Positions 16,613 to 27,796 of a stretch of 64,000 nt of DNA are shown here, in pieces. Within the stretch, counting starts at the first letter, position 1. Each line of letters opens with the position of its first letter. The translations under genes were made by a program, and so were the position numbers. The notes under the pieces were generated by a model. That model saw nothing but the letters and a program-made list of their open reading frames with translations. It did not search any database and had not been told where the DNA came from. This DNA is from Desulfatibacillum aliphaticivorans DSM 15576 (GTDB lineage Bacteria > Desulfobacterota > Desulfobacteria > Desulfobacterales > Desulfatibacillaceae). Location of the stretch: assembly GCF_000429905.1 (NCBI RefSeq), contig NZ_AUCT01000031.1:1-64000 (forward strand). The letters run 5' to 3'.

Positions 16613-17716
16613 ATGTCCGGCTTAAGCAAGTGGAAAAAAATCAGTTTATTGTGCGGCGCCGCACTATTTATAATAGTTCTGGGGTATGTGTTTCTGTCAG
16701 GCGGAGATTCCCGGCGGGCCGTCCTGCCCGAGGCCGCCCCGGACGGATACATCTTTGACAAAACCTACGACGTCCCGCTTAAGGACATTGTCAAATCCCA
16801 CGGCGTCGCCTCCCCCGAAGATTCCGTCAATCAGGCCAGGGCTTCGGCCGAGCCCGGCCGATATTCCCAGGTCAATGTCAGCCAGTATTTCGACGAGGGC
16901 ATGGGCGTAACCGTGTTCACCCGCAAGTATTTCAAGTATCTGGAAAAAAAATTCAAGCACAGCAAAGACCTGGAAAGCCACCTGGCGGAGGTGAAGGCCT
17001 TTCTGCTTTCCCAATTGCCTGAGGACGAAGCCATGGAGCTTTTCGCCTTGTATACGGATTACCTGAATTGCGAAATGGACCTGGCCTACGCCCAGGAATC
17101 CTGGGGGCAGCCCACTACGGTGGAGGAGGTGGTCGCGCTTCTGGCCCGCATTCAGGCGTATCGGCGGGATTATTTGGGCAAAGAAACTGCCGACGCCTTG
17201 TACGGAGCCGAAATAAAAACCAAGGAATACCGGGTGCGCCGCGGCGCCATTGTGGCGGACAAGGAGCTTTACGGCGAGGAAAAGGAAGCCCTGTTGGCGC
17301 AGTTGAACGAAGACATGTGGGGAGACCAGACCTCGGATGTGGAGGCCTACGGACTGCCTTACAATCGGTATCAGGAAAAGCTGCGCATGTACCAAAAGGA
17401 TTTTTCCGAAATGACCTCCACAGAAGACAAGGAAGCCCTCACCCGGGAATTCCGGGAGGAGTTCTTCACCCCGGAGCAGGTGGCGGCGTTGGATGAAGTG
17501 GACGTCATGCTGGCTGAAAAGCAGACCATCGAAAACCAACTTCAGGCCAAAGAGCAGGAAATTGAAAGCAATCCCGACCTGACCCAGGAGCAAAAGGACG
17601 CGGCCATAGAGCAGGCGGCCGACGAAATGCTGGGGGAGGACGCTCCGGCTTATTTTCGCCGCAAAGCCATCCGCGACGGCAAAAAAGCCTTGATGCAGGA
17701 GCAGGGGTTGAACTGA
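16613..17716 (+). CDS. Lipase foldase/chaperone (Lif/LimA family)
   Basis: A 367-residue inner-membrane-anchored periplasmic steric chaperone. A basic start followed by a hydrophobic segment (about residues 11-30) gives a signal anchor; the rest is soluble and highly helical. The block ADALYGAEIKTKEYRVRR and the later FREEFFTPEQVAALDEVD follow the family pattern (lipase-modulator repeats of the form ..LFG-E-A..RLxALD). Family I lipases depend on this protein to fold in the periplasm, and the lipase gene lies 0.8 kb upstream. The start at 16613 is preceded by GGGGGGAA; the frame is open back to 16463 but without a good start. No promoter is obvious, and the lipase terminator plus hicBA separate it from the riboswitch. 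Confidence 0.8.
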   Translation: MSGLSKWKKISLLCGAALFIIVLGYVFLSGGDSRRAVLPEAAPDGYIFDKTYDVPLKDIVKSHGVASPEDSVNQARASAEPGRYSQVNVSQYFDEGMGVTVFTRKYFKYLEKKFKHSKDLESHLAEVKAFLLSQLPEDEAMELFALYTDYLNCEMDLAYAQESWGQPTTVEEVVALLARIQAYRRDYLGKETADALYGAEIKTKEYRVRRGAIVADKELYGEEKEALLAQLNEDMWGDQTSDVEAYGLPYNRYQEKLRMYQKDFSEMTSTEDKEALTREFREEFFTPEQVAALDEVDVMLAEKQTIENQLQAKEQEIESNPDLTQEQKDAAIEQAADEMLGEDAPAYFRRKAIRDGKKALMQEQGLN

Positions 17717-17723
17717 TCGGAAA

Positions 17724-18530
17724 TTATTCTTTTTTGCAGCAGATGTCGATGAGGTCGCCGCACACGGACTGATGAGCGGCGCAGAGCTTGGCCTTGTGTC
17801 CGTCCAGAACCGGAGCCACTGTATCCAAGGCGATTTCCGGCAGGTTGTTGGTCTCGGATAAATGCCCCAGGATGACGTGCGACAGGCCGTCATGAAGGAT
17901 TTCCTCCAGCAATTCCCGGGATGCGTCGTTGGAAAGATGTCCGGACCGGCCTTTGATCCGCTGCTTCAAGTGCCAGGGATACGGGCCGTCCAAAAGCATT
18001 TGCACGTCGTGGTTGGCTTCCATAAGCAGGACATTGCAGTCCTGGAGGTGATTTTTCACCATGGCCGTGGCGATTCCCAGGTCCGTGGCGATTCCCGCTT
18101 TGGCGCCATGGGCCTGAATGGTGAACCCGGCGGGATTGACGGCGTCGTGGCTGGTGGAAAAAGGATGAATCGTCATGCCGCCTATGGTGAACTCCTGTCC
18201 CGGGACAAAGCCCTTGCATTTTTCCATCTTGCCCAGGCCTTTGATGGAGGCCTTGTACGTCTCCCGCGTAAAATACGCCGTATACCCGTACCGTCTGCAA
18301 AGCACGCCCACCCCGCTCACGTGATCCGTATGCTCATGGGAAACCAGTATGGCGCTGATGCTTTTGGGATCAATGTCCCGTTCGGCCATGCGCCGCTCCA
18401 ATTGCACGCCGGAAAGGCCCGCATCCACCAGGATGGAGGTTGTTCCATCGGTGACATAAATGGAGTTGCCTTTGCTGCCCGAGGCCAGCACGCAGATTTT
18501 GAACGGGTTTTCTGAAGGAGAGTTTGTCAT
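17724..18530 (-). CDS. MBL-fold metallo-hydrolase, YycJ/WalJ-like
   Basis: A 268-residue metallo-beta-lactamase-fold protein. The metal motif SHEHTDH (His65, His67, Asp69, His70) and a second His in HPFSTSHDA are visible. The start FKICVLASGSKGNSIYV is typical of the YycJ/ExoA-like subgroup, dinuclear-metal hydrolases probably acting on nucleic acid or phosphodiester substrates. It is the last gene of the minus-strand housekeeping block and follows dut by 24 bases. The convergent foldase gene ends 7 bases away. The ribosome site is weak, in keeping with read-through translation from upstream genes. Confidence 0.85.
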   Translation of the reverse strand: MTNSPSENPFKICVLASGSKGNSIYVTDGTTSILVDAGLSGVQLERRMAERDIDPKSISAILVSHEHTDHVSGVGVLCRRYGYTAYFTRETYKASIKGLGKMEKCKGFVPGQEFTIGGMTIHPFSTSHDAVNPAGFTIQAHGAKAGIATDLGIATAMVKNHLQDCNVLLMEANHDVQMLLDGPYPWHLKQRIKGRSGHLSNDASRELLEEILHDGLSHVILGHLSETNNLPEIALDTVAPVLDGHKAKLCAAHQSVCGDLIDICCKKE

Positions 18531-18554
18531 CCAATCCGTATCCGAAAAAAGAAC

Positions 18555-19019
18555 TTATACGCCGGTATGCCCGAAGCCGCCGCTGTTGCGTTCGGTTTCG
18601 TCCAGGGAATCCGTCTCCACCAGCCTGGCCTGGAACACCCGCCCCACAATAAGCTGAGCGATACGGTCGCCCCGTGAGATGGTGCGCGTTTCGCGGGAAA
18701 GATTGATGAGTCCGATCTTTACTTCTCCCCGGTAATCCGAGTCAATGGTGCCGGGCGTGTTAACCAGGCTGACCCCCTGCTTGATGGCCAGGCCGCTACG
18801 GGGGCGCACCTGCACTTCGAAGCCTTGGGGAATGGCCATGGCCAGGCCGGTGGGAACCAGGGCGATGTCTCCGGGCGCCATGGCGAGATCTTCGTCCAGG
18901 GCCGCGCAAATATCCATGCCTGCAGATCCGGGGGTCATGTACCTGGGCAAGGGCAGGTCTCCGTCCTTTCCGGGATTTAATCGTTTGATCCTGATTTCCG
19001 GCTGTTCTTGGGATAGCAT
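18555..19019 (-). CDS. dut: Deoxyuridine 5'-triphosphate nucleotidohydrolase
   Basis: A 154-residue trimeric dUTPase, normal family length. All five motifs are visible: GSAGMDI, RPRSGLAIK, NTPGTIDSDYRGEVKIGLIN (with the catalytic Asp in IDSDYRG), GDRIAQLI, and the C-terminal RNSGGFGHTG arm. It hydrolyses dUTP to dUMP and diphosphate, keeping uracil out of DNA and supplying dTMP synthesis. It lies eight bases after the M16 peptidase gene, so is co-transcribed. Confidence 0.97.
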   Translation of the reverse strand: MLSQEQPEIRIKRLNPGKDGDLPLPRYMTPGSAGMDICAALDEDLAMAPGDIALVPTGLAMAIPQGFEVQVRPRSGLAIKQGVSLVNTPGTIDSDYRGEVKIGLINLSRETRTISRGDRIAQLIVGRVFQARLVETDSLDETERNSGGFGHTGV

Positions 19020-20228
19020 GAATAATCCTATACGAATCTTCTAAGGCTGTCAGGGTCCTGGACCGGGCCAAGGACGGCCAGGGCCATGGGCGCTTCCAAC
19101 AATTCGTTGGCAAGCTCCAGAATTTCTTCCCTGGTGACGGCTTCAATATTTTTTGCGGACTCGGAAATGGGTTTGTGGCGCCCAAAATTGATTTCGTTCT
19201 GCGCCGCCCTCAACATCTGGTTGTCCGTACTCTCCGCGGACATAATCAAGCTGCCAAGCACATACTCTTTGGCGCCCCTTAGCTCCTGTTCGCTCACCTT
19301 GTCCCCTTTCAAGCGGCTCAATTCCTTGTAAATGAGGTCCAGGGTAAGGTCCAGGTTGGAGGGATCCACGCCCGCGTAGACGCCGATGGCGCCGGTGTCG
19401 GAAAAAGACGGGGCGAAGGAATACACGGAATAAGCCAGGCCGCGCTTTTCGCGCACTTCCTGGAAAAGCCGGGAGCTCATGTTTCCGCCCAGAATAATGT
19501 TCATCAGGGAATAAGCGTAGCGCCTGGGGTCTACGGCGCCGAGGCCCGAAGCGGCCAGGCACAAATGCACCTGCTCCAGGTCCCGATGCTCCACCCGCAG
19601 TTCGGGATTGTTTTTCGGCGGAACGCGTTGAGGCAGTTCAGGCCCCGGGCTCACTTGCTCGAAAGCCGGCCCGGTGAGGGATACAAAATCGTCATGGTCC
19701 AGATGCCCGGCCGCGGTGATGACAATGCGGCTGGGCTGATACCATTCCTTGAGATAATCCAGCAGAGAGTGGGCTTCAAAGGAAAGCAGGTTATCCGGAG
19801 AACCCAGGACGGAACGCCCCAGGGGATGCTCTCCGAAAAGCGCCTCGCTGGTCATAAGATGGACTCGGTCGTCAGGGCTGTCATCCTGCATGCCGATTTC
19901 CTGCAGGATGACAGCTCGTTCCCGAACAAATTCTTCCGGTTGAAAGACGGAATTAAGAAAAATATCCGATAGAATATCCGTCAGCTGCGGCAAGTGCGTA
20001 TCCAGAACCTTGCCATGGTAACAGGTATCCTCCATGCCGGTGAACGCGTTGGCGTTTCCTCCGATGGCGTCCATTTCGGCCGCTATCTGAAAAGCGTCCC
20101 GCTTTTCCGTGCCCTTGAAAACCATGTGCTCGATAAAGTGGCACATGCCGTTGTTTTCAAGAGGTTCGTCCCGGGCGCCTACGTTAACCCAGACGCCCAT
20201 GGACACAGACCGCACATGCGGCATGGAA

Positions 20229-22367
<2,139 letters not shown>

Positions 22368-22464
22368 TAGCATCTCCCGACGGTGGTCGTGCGCAAACCA
22401 GTGCTTATGTCAGCCCGCGGCGCGGCGAAAAGCCTCGTCGCAAGCATGTTGACCTCTACAATGA

Positions 22465-22734
22465 TTACTTGCGTAGTCCCAACGCCTCAATTAATGTGCG
22501 GTATCGCTGCACATCCTTATTTTTCAAATAGTTTAAGAGCCTTCTACGCTGGCCGACCAGTTTAAGCAGCCCACGCCTGGAATGGTGATCCTTTTTGTGG
22601 GTTTTAAAATGCTCGGTCAGGTAAGTGATCCGATTTGTTAACAAGGCCACTTGCACTTCCGGGGAACCGGTGTCAGAGTCATGGGTCTTGAATTCTTCGA
22701 TAAGCTCTTGTTTGGTTTTCGCTGTTAAGGCCAC
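22465..22734 (-). CDS. rpsO: Small ribosomal subunit protein uS15
   Basis: An 89-residue S15, exactly the usual length when started at the GTG at 22734 (VALTAKTKQELI). The frame also has a TTG at 22743, but that lies only about one base after AGGAGG, so the GTG ten bases away is more plausible. Conserved DTGSPEVQVALLT and HKKDHHSRRGLL bind 16S rRNA helices. It sits between truB and pnp in the conserved order; autoregulation by binding its own leader is known in other bacteria but not examined here. Confidence 0.96.
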   Translation of the reverse strand: MALTAKTKQELIEEFKTHDSDTGSPEVQVALLTNRITYLTEHFKTHKKDHHSRRGLLKLVGQRRRLLNYLKNKDVQRYRTLIEALGLRK

Positions 22735-22757
22735 GTTTCTCAAGCCTCCTGTGTAGG

Positions 22758-23780
22758 TTAACTGTTAAAACTGTTTCTTGCGTTGGGGAGCATGGGCGCG
22801 CCCTTTGAATGCATTCTTCCCACAGGACGGGTTGGGGGAAAGACGCATTCATAGGTGAAGCCTATGCCATCCGTTTTAGGCGTAAGCACGGCAAGCAGGT
22901 CTCCCTCCTGGGAAGCCACCTTGATATGCTTGGGATTATCCTGCAGGTCTTGCCTGCCTGTTTTTTCTCCAAGGTCCAGCCATGTGAGGGCCGCCCCGTG
23001 GGTGATTTTCTTGGCCGTTTGCGAGGACGCTGTATATTCGGGCATTTGACGTAATGCATGGGCCATGGGCGCGACATGCTCATTGATTTTTCCCGATTGG
23101 ACAAGGTCTTCCAACTGGTCGAGAGTCACGGCCTCCTCGATGGAAAAGCCGCTGTTTTCCGTACGGCGCAAGGCGTGCAGATGGGCTCCGCAGCCCAGTT
23201 CGCGCCCTATGTCCGCACAAAGGGTTCTGATATATGCTCCGCCCGAACAGCGGGCGGTGAATCCCGCCATGGGCGGGTTTATGTCAGTCACATCCAACGA
23301 GTAAATGGTGATGCGCCGCGCGTCCTTTTGCACGGGGGTTCCTTTTCTCGCCAACTTGTACAAAGGAACTCCCTGATGCTTAAGCGCGGAATACACCGGC
23401 GGAAACTGATCGATTTCCCCCTGGAACCTGGCCGCGGCTTCCCGGATCTGCTGGGGCGTAACCTGGGCGGCCTCAGCCTCCATGCGGGAGGCGACTTCGC
23501 CGGTCAAATCCTGGGTGTCGGTCTCGATGCCCAAGTGCATAACCGCTTCATAGGTTTTATCGCCATGAAGAAAAAACCTGGCCAGCCGGGTGGCTGCGCC
23601 CAGGCAGCATACAAGCACGCCCGTGGCGAACGGGTCCAAGGTGCCGGTATGCCCCGCCTTTTTGACGCCCAAGGTCTTTTTGACCTTGTCCAGAGCCTTT
23701 GCGGAGGTGATTCCGGACGGCTTGTCCACCACGATGATTCCGTGATTTACCGCCCCTTTTTCAAGCTGCATGCCTGTCAT
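22758..23780 (-). CDS. truB: tRNA pseudouridine(55) synthase
   Basis: A 340-residue TruB. GIIVVDKPSGITS and the catalytic block HTGTLDPFATGVL (nucleophilic Asp) are clear, as are RIT.YSLDV and the GGAYIRTLCADIGRELG motif. It makes pseudouridine 55 in the T-loop of tRNAs. The start codon overlaps the rbfA stop (ATGA), with GGAGGA just before it; a second in-frame ATG three codons later (MQLEKG) is possible. It is followed by rpsO after 23 bases. Confidence 0.96.
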   Translation of the reverse strand: MTGMQLEKGAVNHGIIVVDKPSGITSAKALDKVKKTLGVKKAGHTGTLDPFATGVLVCCLGAATRLARFFLHGDKTYEAVMHLGIETDTQDLTGEVASRMEAEAAQVTPQQIREAAARFQGEIDQFPPVYSALKHQGVPLYKLARKGTPVQKDARRITIYSLDVTDINPPMAGFTARCSGGAYIRTLCADIGRELGCGAHLHALRRTENSGFSIEEAVTLDQLEDLVQSGKINEHVAPMAHALRQMPEYTASSQTAKKITHGAALTWLDLGEKTGRQDLQDNPKHIKVASQEGDLLAVLTPKTDGIGFTYECVFPPTRPVGRMHSKGAPMLPNARNSFNS

Positions 23781-24148
23781 TCCTCCGGTTCCTCCGGGCT
23801 GTCCAGGGGACCGATTTCCCTTAGGATACTTTCAATCTTCCGGCCGTAATCAAAGGACTCGTCAAAGAAAAACTCCAACTCCGGCATATACCTGAGCCCC
23901 AGTTTTTTGGCCAGTTCCCGCTTAATAAAGCCGTGGGCCTGCTGAAAGGCCTCGCCGACTTTGATTTTCTTTTCTTCCTCGCCGAACACGCAATAATAGA
24001 CCCGGGCGATCTTCAAATCCTTGGTCATTTTGACCCCTGTGATGGTTGCCCATTCCAGGCGCGGGTCGTTAATGCGTTTTTGAATGAGGGCGGACAATTC
24101 CTGTTGGATGCGTCCCGCCACTCTGTCCTGGCGTCCTATGGATTTCAC
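23777..24148 (-). CDS. rbfA: 30S ribosome-binding factor A
   Basis: A 123-residue RbfA with the KH-like fold typical of the family (RIQQELSALIQKRINDPRL, then ARVYYCVFG and ELEFFFDESFDYGRKIE). It assists late 16S rRNA maturation of the 30S subunit, especially in the cold. It overlaps DUF503 upstream and truB downstream by four bases each (ATGA junctions), so the three are translationally coupled. Confidence 0.95.
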   Translation of the reverse strand: MKSIGRQDRVAGRIQQELSALIQKRINDPRLEWATITGVKMTKDLKIARVYYCVFGEEEKKIKVGEAFQQAHGFIKRELAKKLGLRYMPELEFFFDESFDYGRKIESILREIGPLDSPEEPEE

Positions 24149-24432
24149 AGATGCATTATCTCCATTTCCGAATCTATGATCTCACAGACGCCCATGGATT
24201 CAACAAGGTTGATGATCCGGTCCATCTTTGAGTTCAACAGTCTTTGGTCGTTGCCGACCAGGGCGAAGCCTATTTCCGCCCTTTGGTGCATATCATTATC
24301 CCCGGTTTCGGCCACCGAAGCGTTGAAGTTGCTTCGCATGCGCCCCACCACGGATTTCACGATCTTTCTCTTTCCCTTGAGGGAATGGGTGTCGGGTATT
24401 CTCAACACCAACACCCCGTAGCCTATAACCAT
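24145..24432 (-). CDS. DUF503 family protein (YlxP-like)
   Basis: A 95-residue protein of the DUF503/YlxP family, recognisable by the pattern LRIPDTHSLKGKRKIVKSV and the final strand EIIDSEMEIM. It sits in the canonical place between infB and rbfA, where YlxP homologues are also found. The biochemical role is unsettled; an involvement in ribosome assembly is inferred from context. The gap to infB upstream carries a GC-rich hairpin that could slow transcription. Confidence 0.9.
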   Translation of the reverse strand: MVIGYGVLVLRIPDTHSLKGKRKIVKSVVGRMRSNFNASVAETGDNDMHQRAEIGFALVGNDQRLLNSKMDRIINLVESMGVCEIIDSEMEIMHL

Positions 24433-24486
24433 ACTCTATGTTCGGGCGGCTTTTTCCGGCCCGCCCGGCGCCGGTTTTTTGCGGCC

Positions 24487-27400
24487 TTATTTCAAAACCG
24501 GCTTGATCTCTTCCAGGTAGTAAAGCTCCAGAACGTCGCCGATCTTGATATCGTTGAAGTTCTCGATGCCCATGCCGCATTCGTAGCCGGTCGCCACTTC
24601 CTTAACGTCGTCCTTGAAGCGGCGGAGAGAAGACAGTTTACCGTCGAAAATCACCACGCCGTCGCGGAGCAGGCGGACCTGGTTGTGTCTTTCCACCTTG
24701 CCGTCGGTCACGTAGCAGCCAGCGATGGTGCCCACCTTGGGAATGGTGAAGGTGTCGCGGACTTCCGCGCGGCCGGAAACGTGCTCCTTGTAGGTGGATT
24801 CCATCAGGCCCACGATGGCGTCCTTGATCTCGTTGATGGCGTTGTAAATAATGTCGTAGAAGCGGATGTCCACATGCTCTTCCGCGGCCATGTCGCTGAC
24901 CTTGGGGCTCGGCCGTACATTAAAGGCCACGATGATGGCGTTGGACACAGCAGCCAGGGCCACGTCCGACTCCAGAACCGTACCGGTGGCGGCATGGACC
25001 ACATGAATCTTGACCTCGTCGCCGGAGAGCTTCTCCAGGGATTCGCGCAAGGCCTCGATGGAGCCCTGCACATCCGCTTTGATGATCAGGTTGAGGTCCT
25101 TTACATTCCCGGCCTGCATCTGGTCGAAGAGGTTGTCCAGGGACAGCTTGCTGGATTTCGCCAGTTCCGTGGCCCGCTGTTTTTGAGCGCGGTGCGAGGA
25201 GACCTGCTTGGCCACCTTTTCGTCATCCACGGCAATGATTTCATCGCCCGCCATGGGCACGCCGGAAAGGCCCAGGATTTCGGCCGGGCACGCAGGGCCG
25301 GCGGCGTCCAGGGGCTGGCGCTTTTCGTTGTACATGGCGCGCACCTTGCCGTAATGAATGCCGCAGACAACCACGTCTCCCGCGTGAAGCGTACCTTCCT
25401 GAATCAGGACTGTAGCCACGGGGCCCCTTCCGGGATCCACCTTGGCTTCCACAACATGGCCTCTGGCCAGTTTGTCCGGGTTGGCCTGAAGCTCCAGCAC
25501 TTCGGCTTGGAGAAGGACCATTTCCAGCAGGTCGTCAAGGCCTTGGCGCTGCTTGGCGGATACTTGAACGAAGATGGTGTCTCCGCCCCAGTCTTCCGGC
25601 ACCAGACCGTGATCGGAAAGTTCGCGCATGACGCGGTCCGGGTCGGCGCCTTCCTTGTCCATCTTGTTGACGGCGACGATGATGGGAACGCCGGCCGCCT
25701 TGGAGTGGTTGACGGCTTCCACGGTCTGGGGCATGACGCCGTCGTCGGCGGCCACAACCAGAATCACGATGTCCGTAACCTGGGCGCCGCGAGCGCGCAT
25801 GGCCGTAAAGGCCTCATGGCCGGGAGTATCCAGGAAAGCGATCCTGCCCCTGGGCGAGTCCACCAGGTAAGCGCCGATGTGCTGGGTGATGCCGCCGGCT
25901 TCGCCGCCGGTCACGTTGCTCTCGCGAATGGCGTCCAGCAGGGAGGTCTTGCCGTGGTCGACGTGGCCCATGATGGTCACGACGGGCGGACGGTTCGACA
26001 AGGTTTCGGGAGCGTCCTCTTCAGCCTTGAGTACGGTTTCCTCCTCGAAATTGGCTTTTTCCACTTCATATCCAAATTCCGCGGCCAGCAGCACGGCGGT
26101 GTCATAGTCCAGCATCTGGTTGACCGTGGCCATAATGCCCATACCCATCAGGTTTTTGATAAGCTCGGCGGCCTTGATGCCCAAGCGTTTGGCCAGATCG
26201 GCCACGGCGATGGCCTCGTCAATCTTGATGCGGCGCTTGATGGCCTTGGGCGTGGTGGTTTGGGTCTTTTGCTGCCTGACAGGCTGGGCTTTTCCGCCCT
26301 TTTTGCCTTTACGCAATTTTCCGGGGGTTTTGTCGTAAAGATCGGCCCCTTCGACTACGGCCTTTTTGCGGAAAGAAATCTTTTTCTTGAAAAACTTGGA
26401 ATCCGTTTCCTCGGTGGTTCCGCCGTCGCGGCGCCCCTTTTTCTTGCGTTTTTCCTTTTTCGCAGCAGGATCTCCGCCAAGGTCCTGAGGCGCACGGGGC
26501 TGCGGAGGTCCGCCTGGTCCGCCTGGTCCGCCTGGTCCAGCCGGCGACTGAGGAGCAGGTTTTTGGCGGGATGCGGGCGGAACAACGGGTTCCACGGGTC
26601 TTGTGGGCAGACTGATGATTTTCGCCGCAGTCTCCTTTTTCTTTTTCTTTTTGCCCTTGGGCTTGGGAGCTTCCTTGGAGGGCTCCTTGGCGGCTTGAGG
26701 CTCCTGGGATTTGGCGGGCTCCTTTTCTTCCGGAGCTTTGGCCTTTTCTTCGGCTTTTTCGTCTTCCGCAGGTTGAGCGGGCTCTTCGGCCTTGGGCTCT
26801 TCCTTGGAATCTTCCGGAGCGGCTTTCTGCTCTTCTTTAGCCTTAGGCTCTTCCGCAGGCTTCTCTGGCGCCTCTTCTTCGGCTTTAGCCTCAGCCTTGA
26901 TTTCCGGCTTGGCCTCGGGCTCTTCCTGGGGCTCGGCGGGAGTGTCGGCGGCCTTGGCCGAAACGGCCTGTTTTTCCTCAGGCAGTTCCACAGGCGCGGG
27001 CTCTTCCTTGGGCGGCTCGGGCTCAGCCGGTTGAGGCGGCTCGGGCTTGGCAATAATCTTGGCCTTGTCCCCTGGAGGAGTCACATCCACCTTTTTCGGG
27101 GGTGCGGGCTTGGCTTCCGCCTGGGGAGCCTCCTCTGGCTCTTCCTTGGCTTGTACGGGAGCAGCCTTTTCGGGCGCAGGGGCGCCCTCTTCAGCCTTGG
27201 GCTCTTCTGCGGCGGGAGCAGCCTTTTGGGGCTCGGGCGCTTTTTCGGCAACGGGTTCCGGAGCCTTTTCAGCTTCCGGAGCGCTGACGGATTCCTGCGC
27301 AGCATCCATTTCCTGCACGCCTTCCTCCGCCCCTTCTTCGGGCTTCGCCGTTTCTTCGGGGCCGCCTTCGGCCGGCTTAACGACTTTCTTACGCCGGCGA

Positions 27401-27609
27401 ATAACAGTTGTCCCTATGCGCTTTTCCACCACGCTTTTCGCTTTAGGCCGGACCAGGCTGGCTTTCACCAAGGCCACCACATCGTCATCCAGACTGCTCA
27501 TGTGGCTCCTCACAGGCGTGGGGAGGTCCATGGCCTGGAGTTTATCCAGGAGCACCTTATTGGTCATGTTGAGCTCCCGGGCTAATTCATGCACTCTGAG
27601 TTTTGCCAT
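24487..27609 (-). CDS. infB: Translation initiation factor IF-2
   Basis: A 1040-residue IF-2, long for the family because of its N-terminal region. A small IF2_N domain (residues 1-55) is followed by about 270 residues of low-complexity Pro/Glu/Ala/Lys-rich sequence, a basic stretch with GGPGGPGG, and a second IF2_N-like segment near 460. The GTPase core starts near 545 (GHVDHGKTS, DTPGHEAF, NKMDK), then domains II, III and C2, which binds fMet-tRNA. It positions initiator tRNA on the 30S subunit. It lies 187 bases after nusA; ylxR, often found between them, is absent. Confidence 0.97.
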   Translation of the reverse strand: MAKLRVHELARELNMTNKVLLDKLQAMDLPTPVRSHMSSLDDDVVALVKASLVRPKAKSVVEKRIGTTVIRRRKKVVKPAEGGPEETAKPEEGAEEGVQEMDAAQESVSAPEAEKAPEPVAEKAPEPQKAAPAAEEPKAEEGAPAPEKAAPVQAKEEPEEAPQAEAKPAPPKKVDVTPPGDKAKIIAKPEPPQPAEPEPPKEEPAPVELPEEKQAVSAKAADTPAEPQEEPEAKPEIKAEAKAEEEAPEKPAEEPKAKEEQKAAPEDSKEEPKAEEPAQPAEDEKAEEKAKAPEEKEPAKSQEPQAAKEPSKEAPKPKGKKKKKKETAAKIISLPTRPVEPVVPPASRQKPAPQSPAGPGGPGGPGGPPQPRAPQDLGGDPAAKKEKRKKKGRRDGGTTEETDSKFFKKKISFRKKAVVEGADLYDKTPGKLRKGKKGGKAQPVRQQKTQTTTPKAIKRRIKIDEAIAVADLAKRLGIKAAELIKNLMGMGIMATVNQMLDYDTAVLLAAEFGYEVEKANFEEETVLKAEEDAPETLSNRPPVVTIMGHVDHGKTSLLDAIRESNVTGGEAGGITQHIGAYLVDSPRGRIAFLDTPGHEAFTAMRARGAQVTDIVILVVAADDGVMPQTVEAVNHSKAAGVPIIVAVNKMDKEGADPDRVMRELSDHGLVPEDWGGDTIFVQVSAKQRQGLDDLLEMVLLQAEVLELQANPDKLARGHVVEAKVDPGRGPVATVLIQEGTLHAGDVVVCGIHYGKVRAMYNEKRQPLDAAGPACPAEILGLSGVPMAGDEIIAVDDEKVAKQVSSHRAQKQRATELAKSSKLSLDNLFDQMQAGNVKDLNLIIKADVQGSIEALRESLEKLSGDEVKIHVVHAATGTVLESDVALAAVSNAIIVAFNVRPSPKVSDMAAEEHVDIRFYDIIYNAINEIKDAIVGLMESTYKEHVSGRAEVRDTFTIPKVGTIAGCYVTDGKVERHNQVRLLRDGVVIFDGKLSSLRRFKDDVKEVATGYECGMGIENFNDIKIGDVLELYYLEEIKPVLK

Positions 27610-27796
27610 CCATTCCCCCTAAACCTGGTCTTGCATTTGACTGCTTCCGGTCAGTTTCGGAAGTTGTTCCCGTTTCAAAAGAAGAAATACCCCTCTAAAC
27701 GTTTTATGCAACCCTTTGGACCGTTCCCGCGCCGCTGGGCGGCTTGGCCGGAAGGGCCCCTGGTTTATTCGTTTTGGTGTTCGTAATCCTATTGCG

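Noticed and set aside
22735..22743. TTG start for rpsO giving a 92-residue protein
   Set aside because: The TTG nearly touches AGGAGG, and starting at the GTG nine bases later gives the normal 89 residues.
24244..27585. Very long plus-strand open frame (1113 codons)
   Set aside because: It is the antisense of infB, whose Pro/Glu/Ala/Lys-rich coding suppresses stops on the other strand. The translation is low-complexity, and infB has all its motifs.
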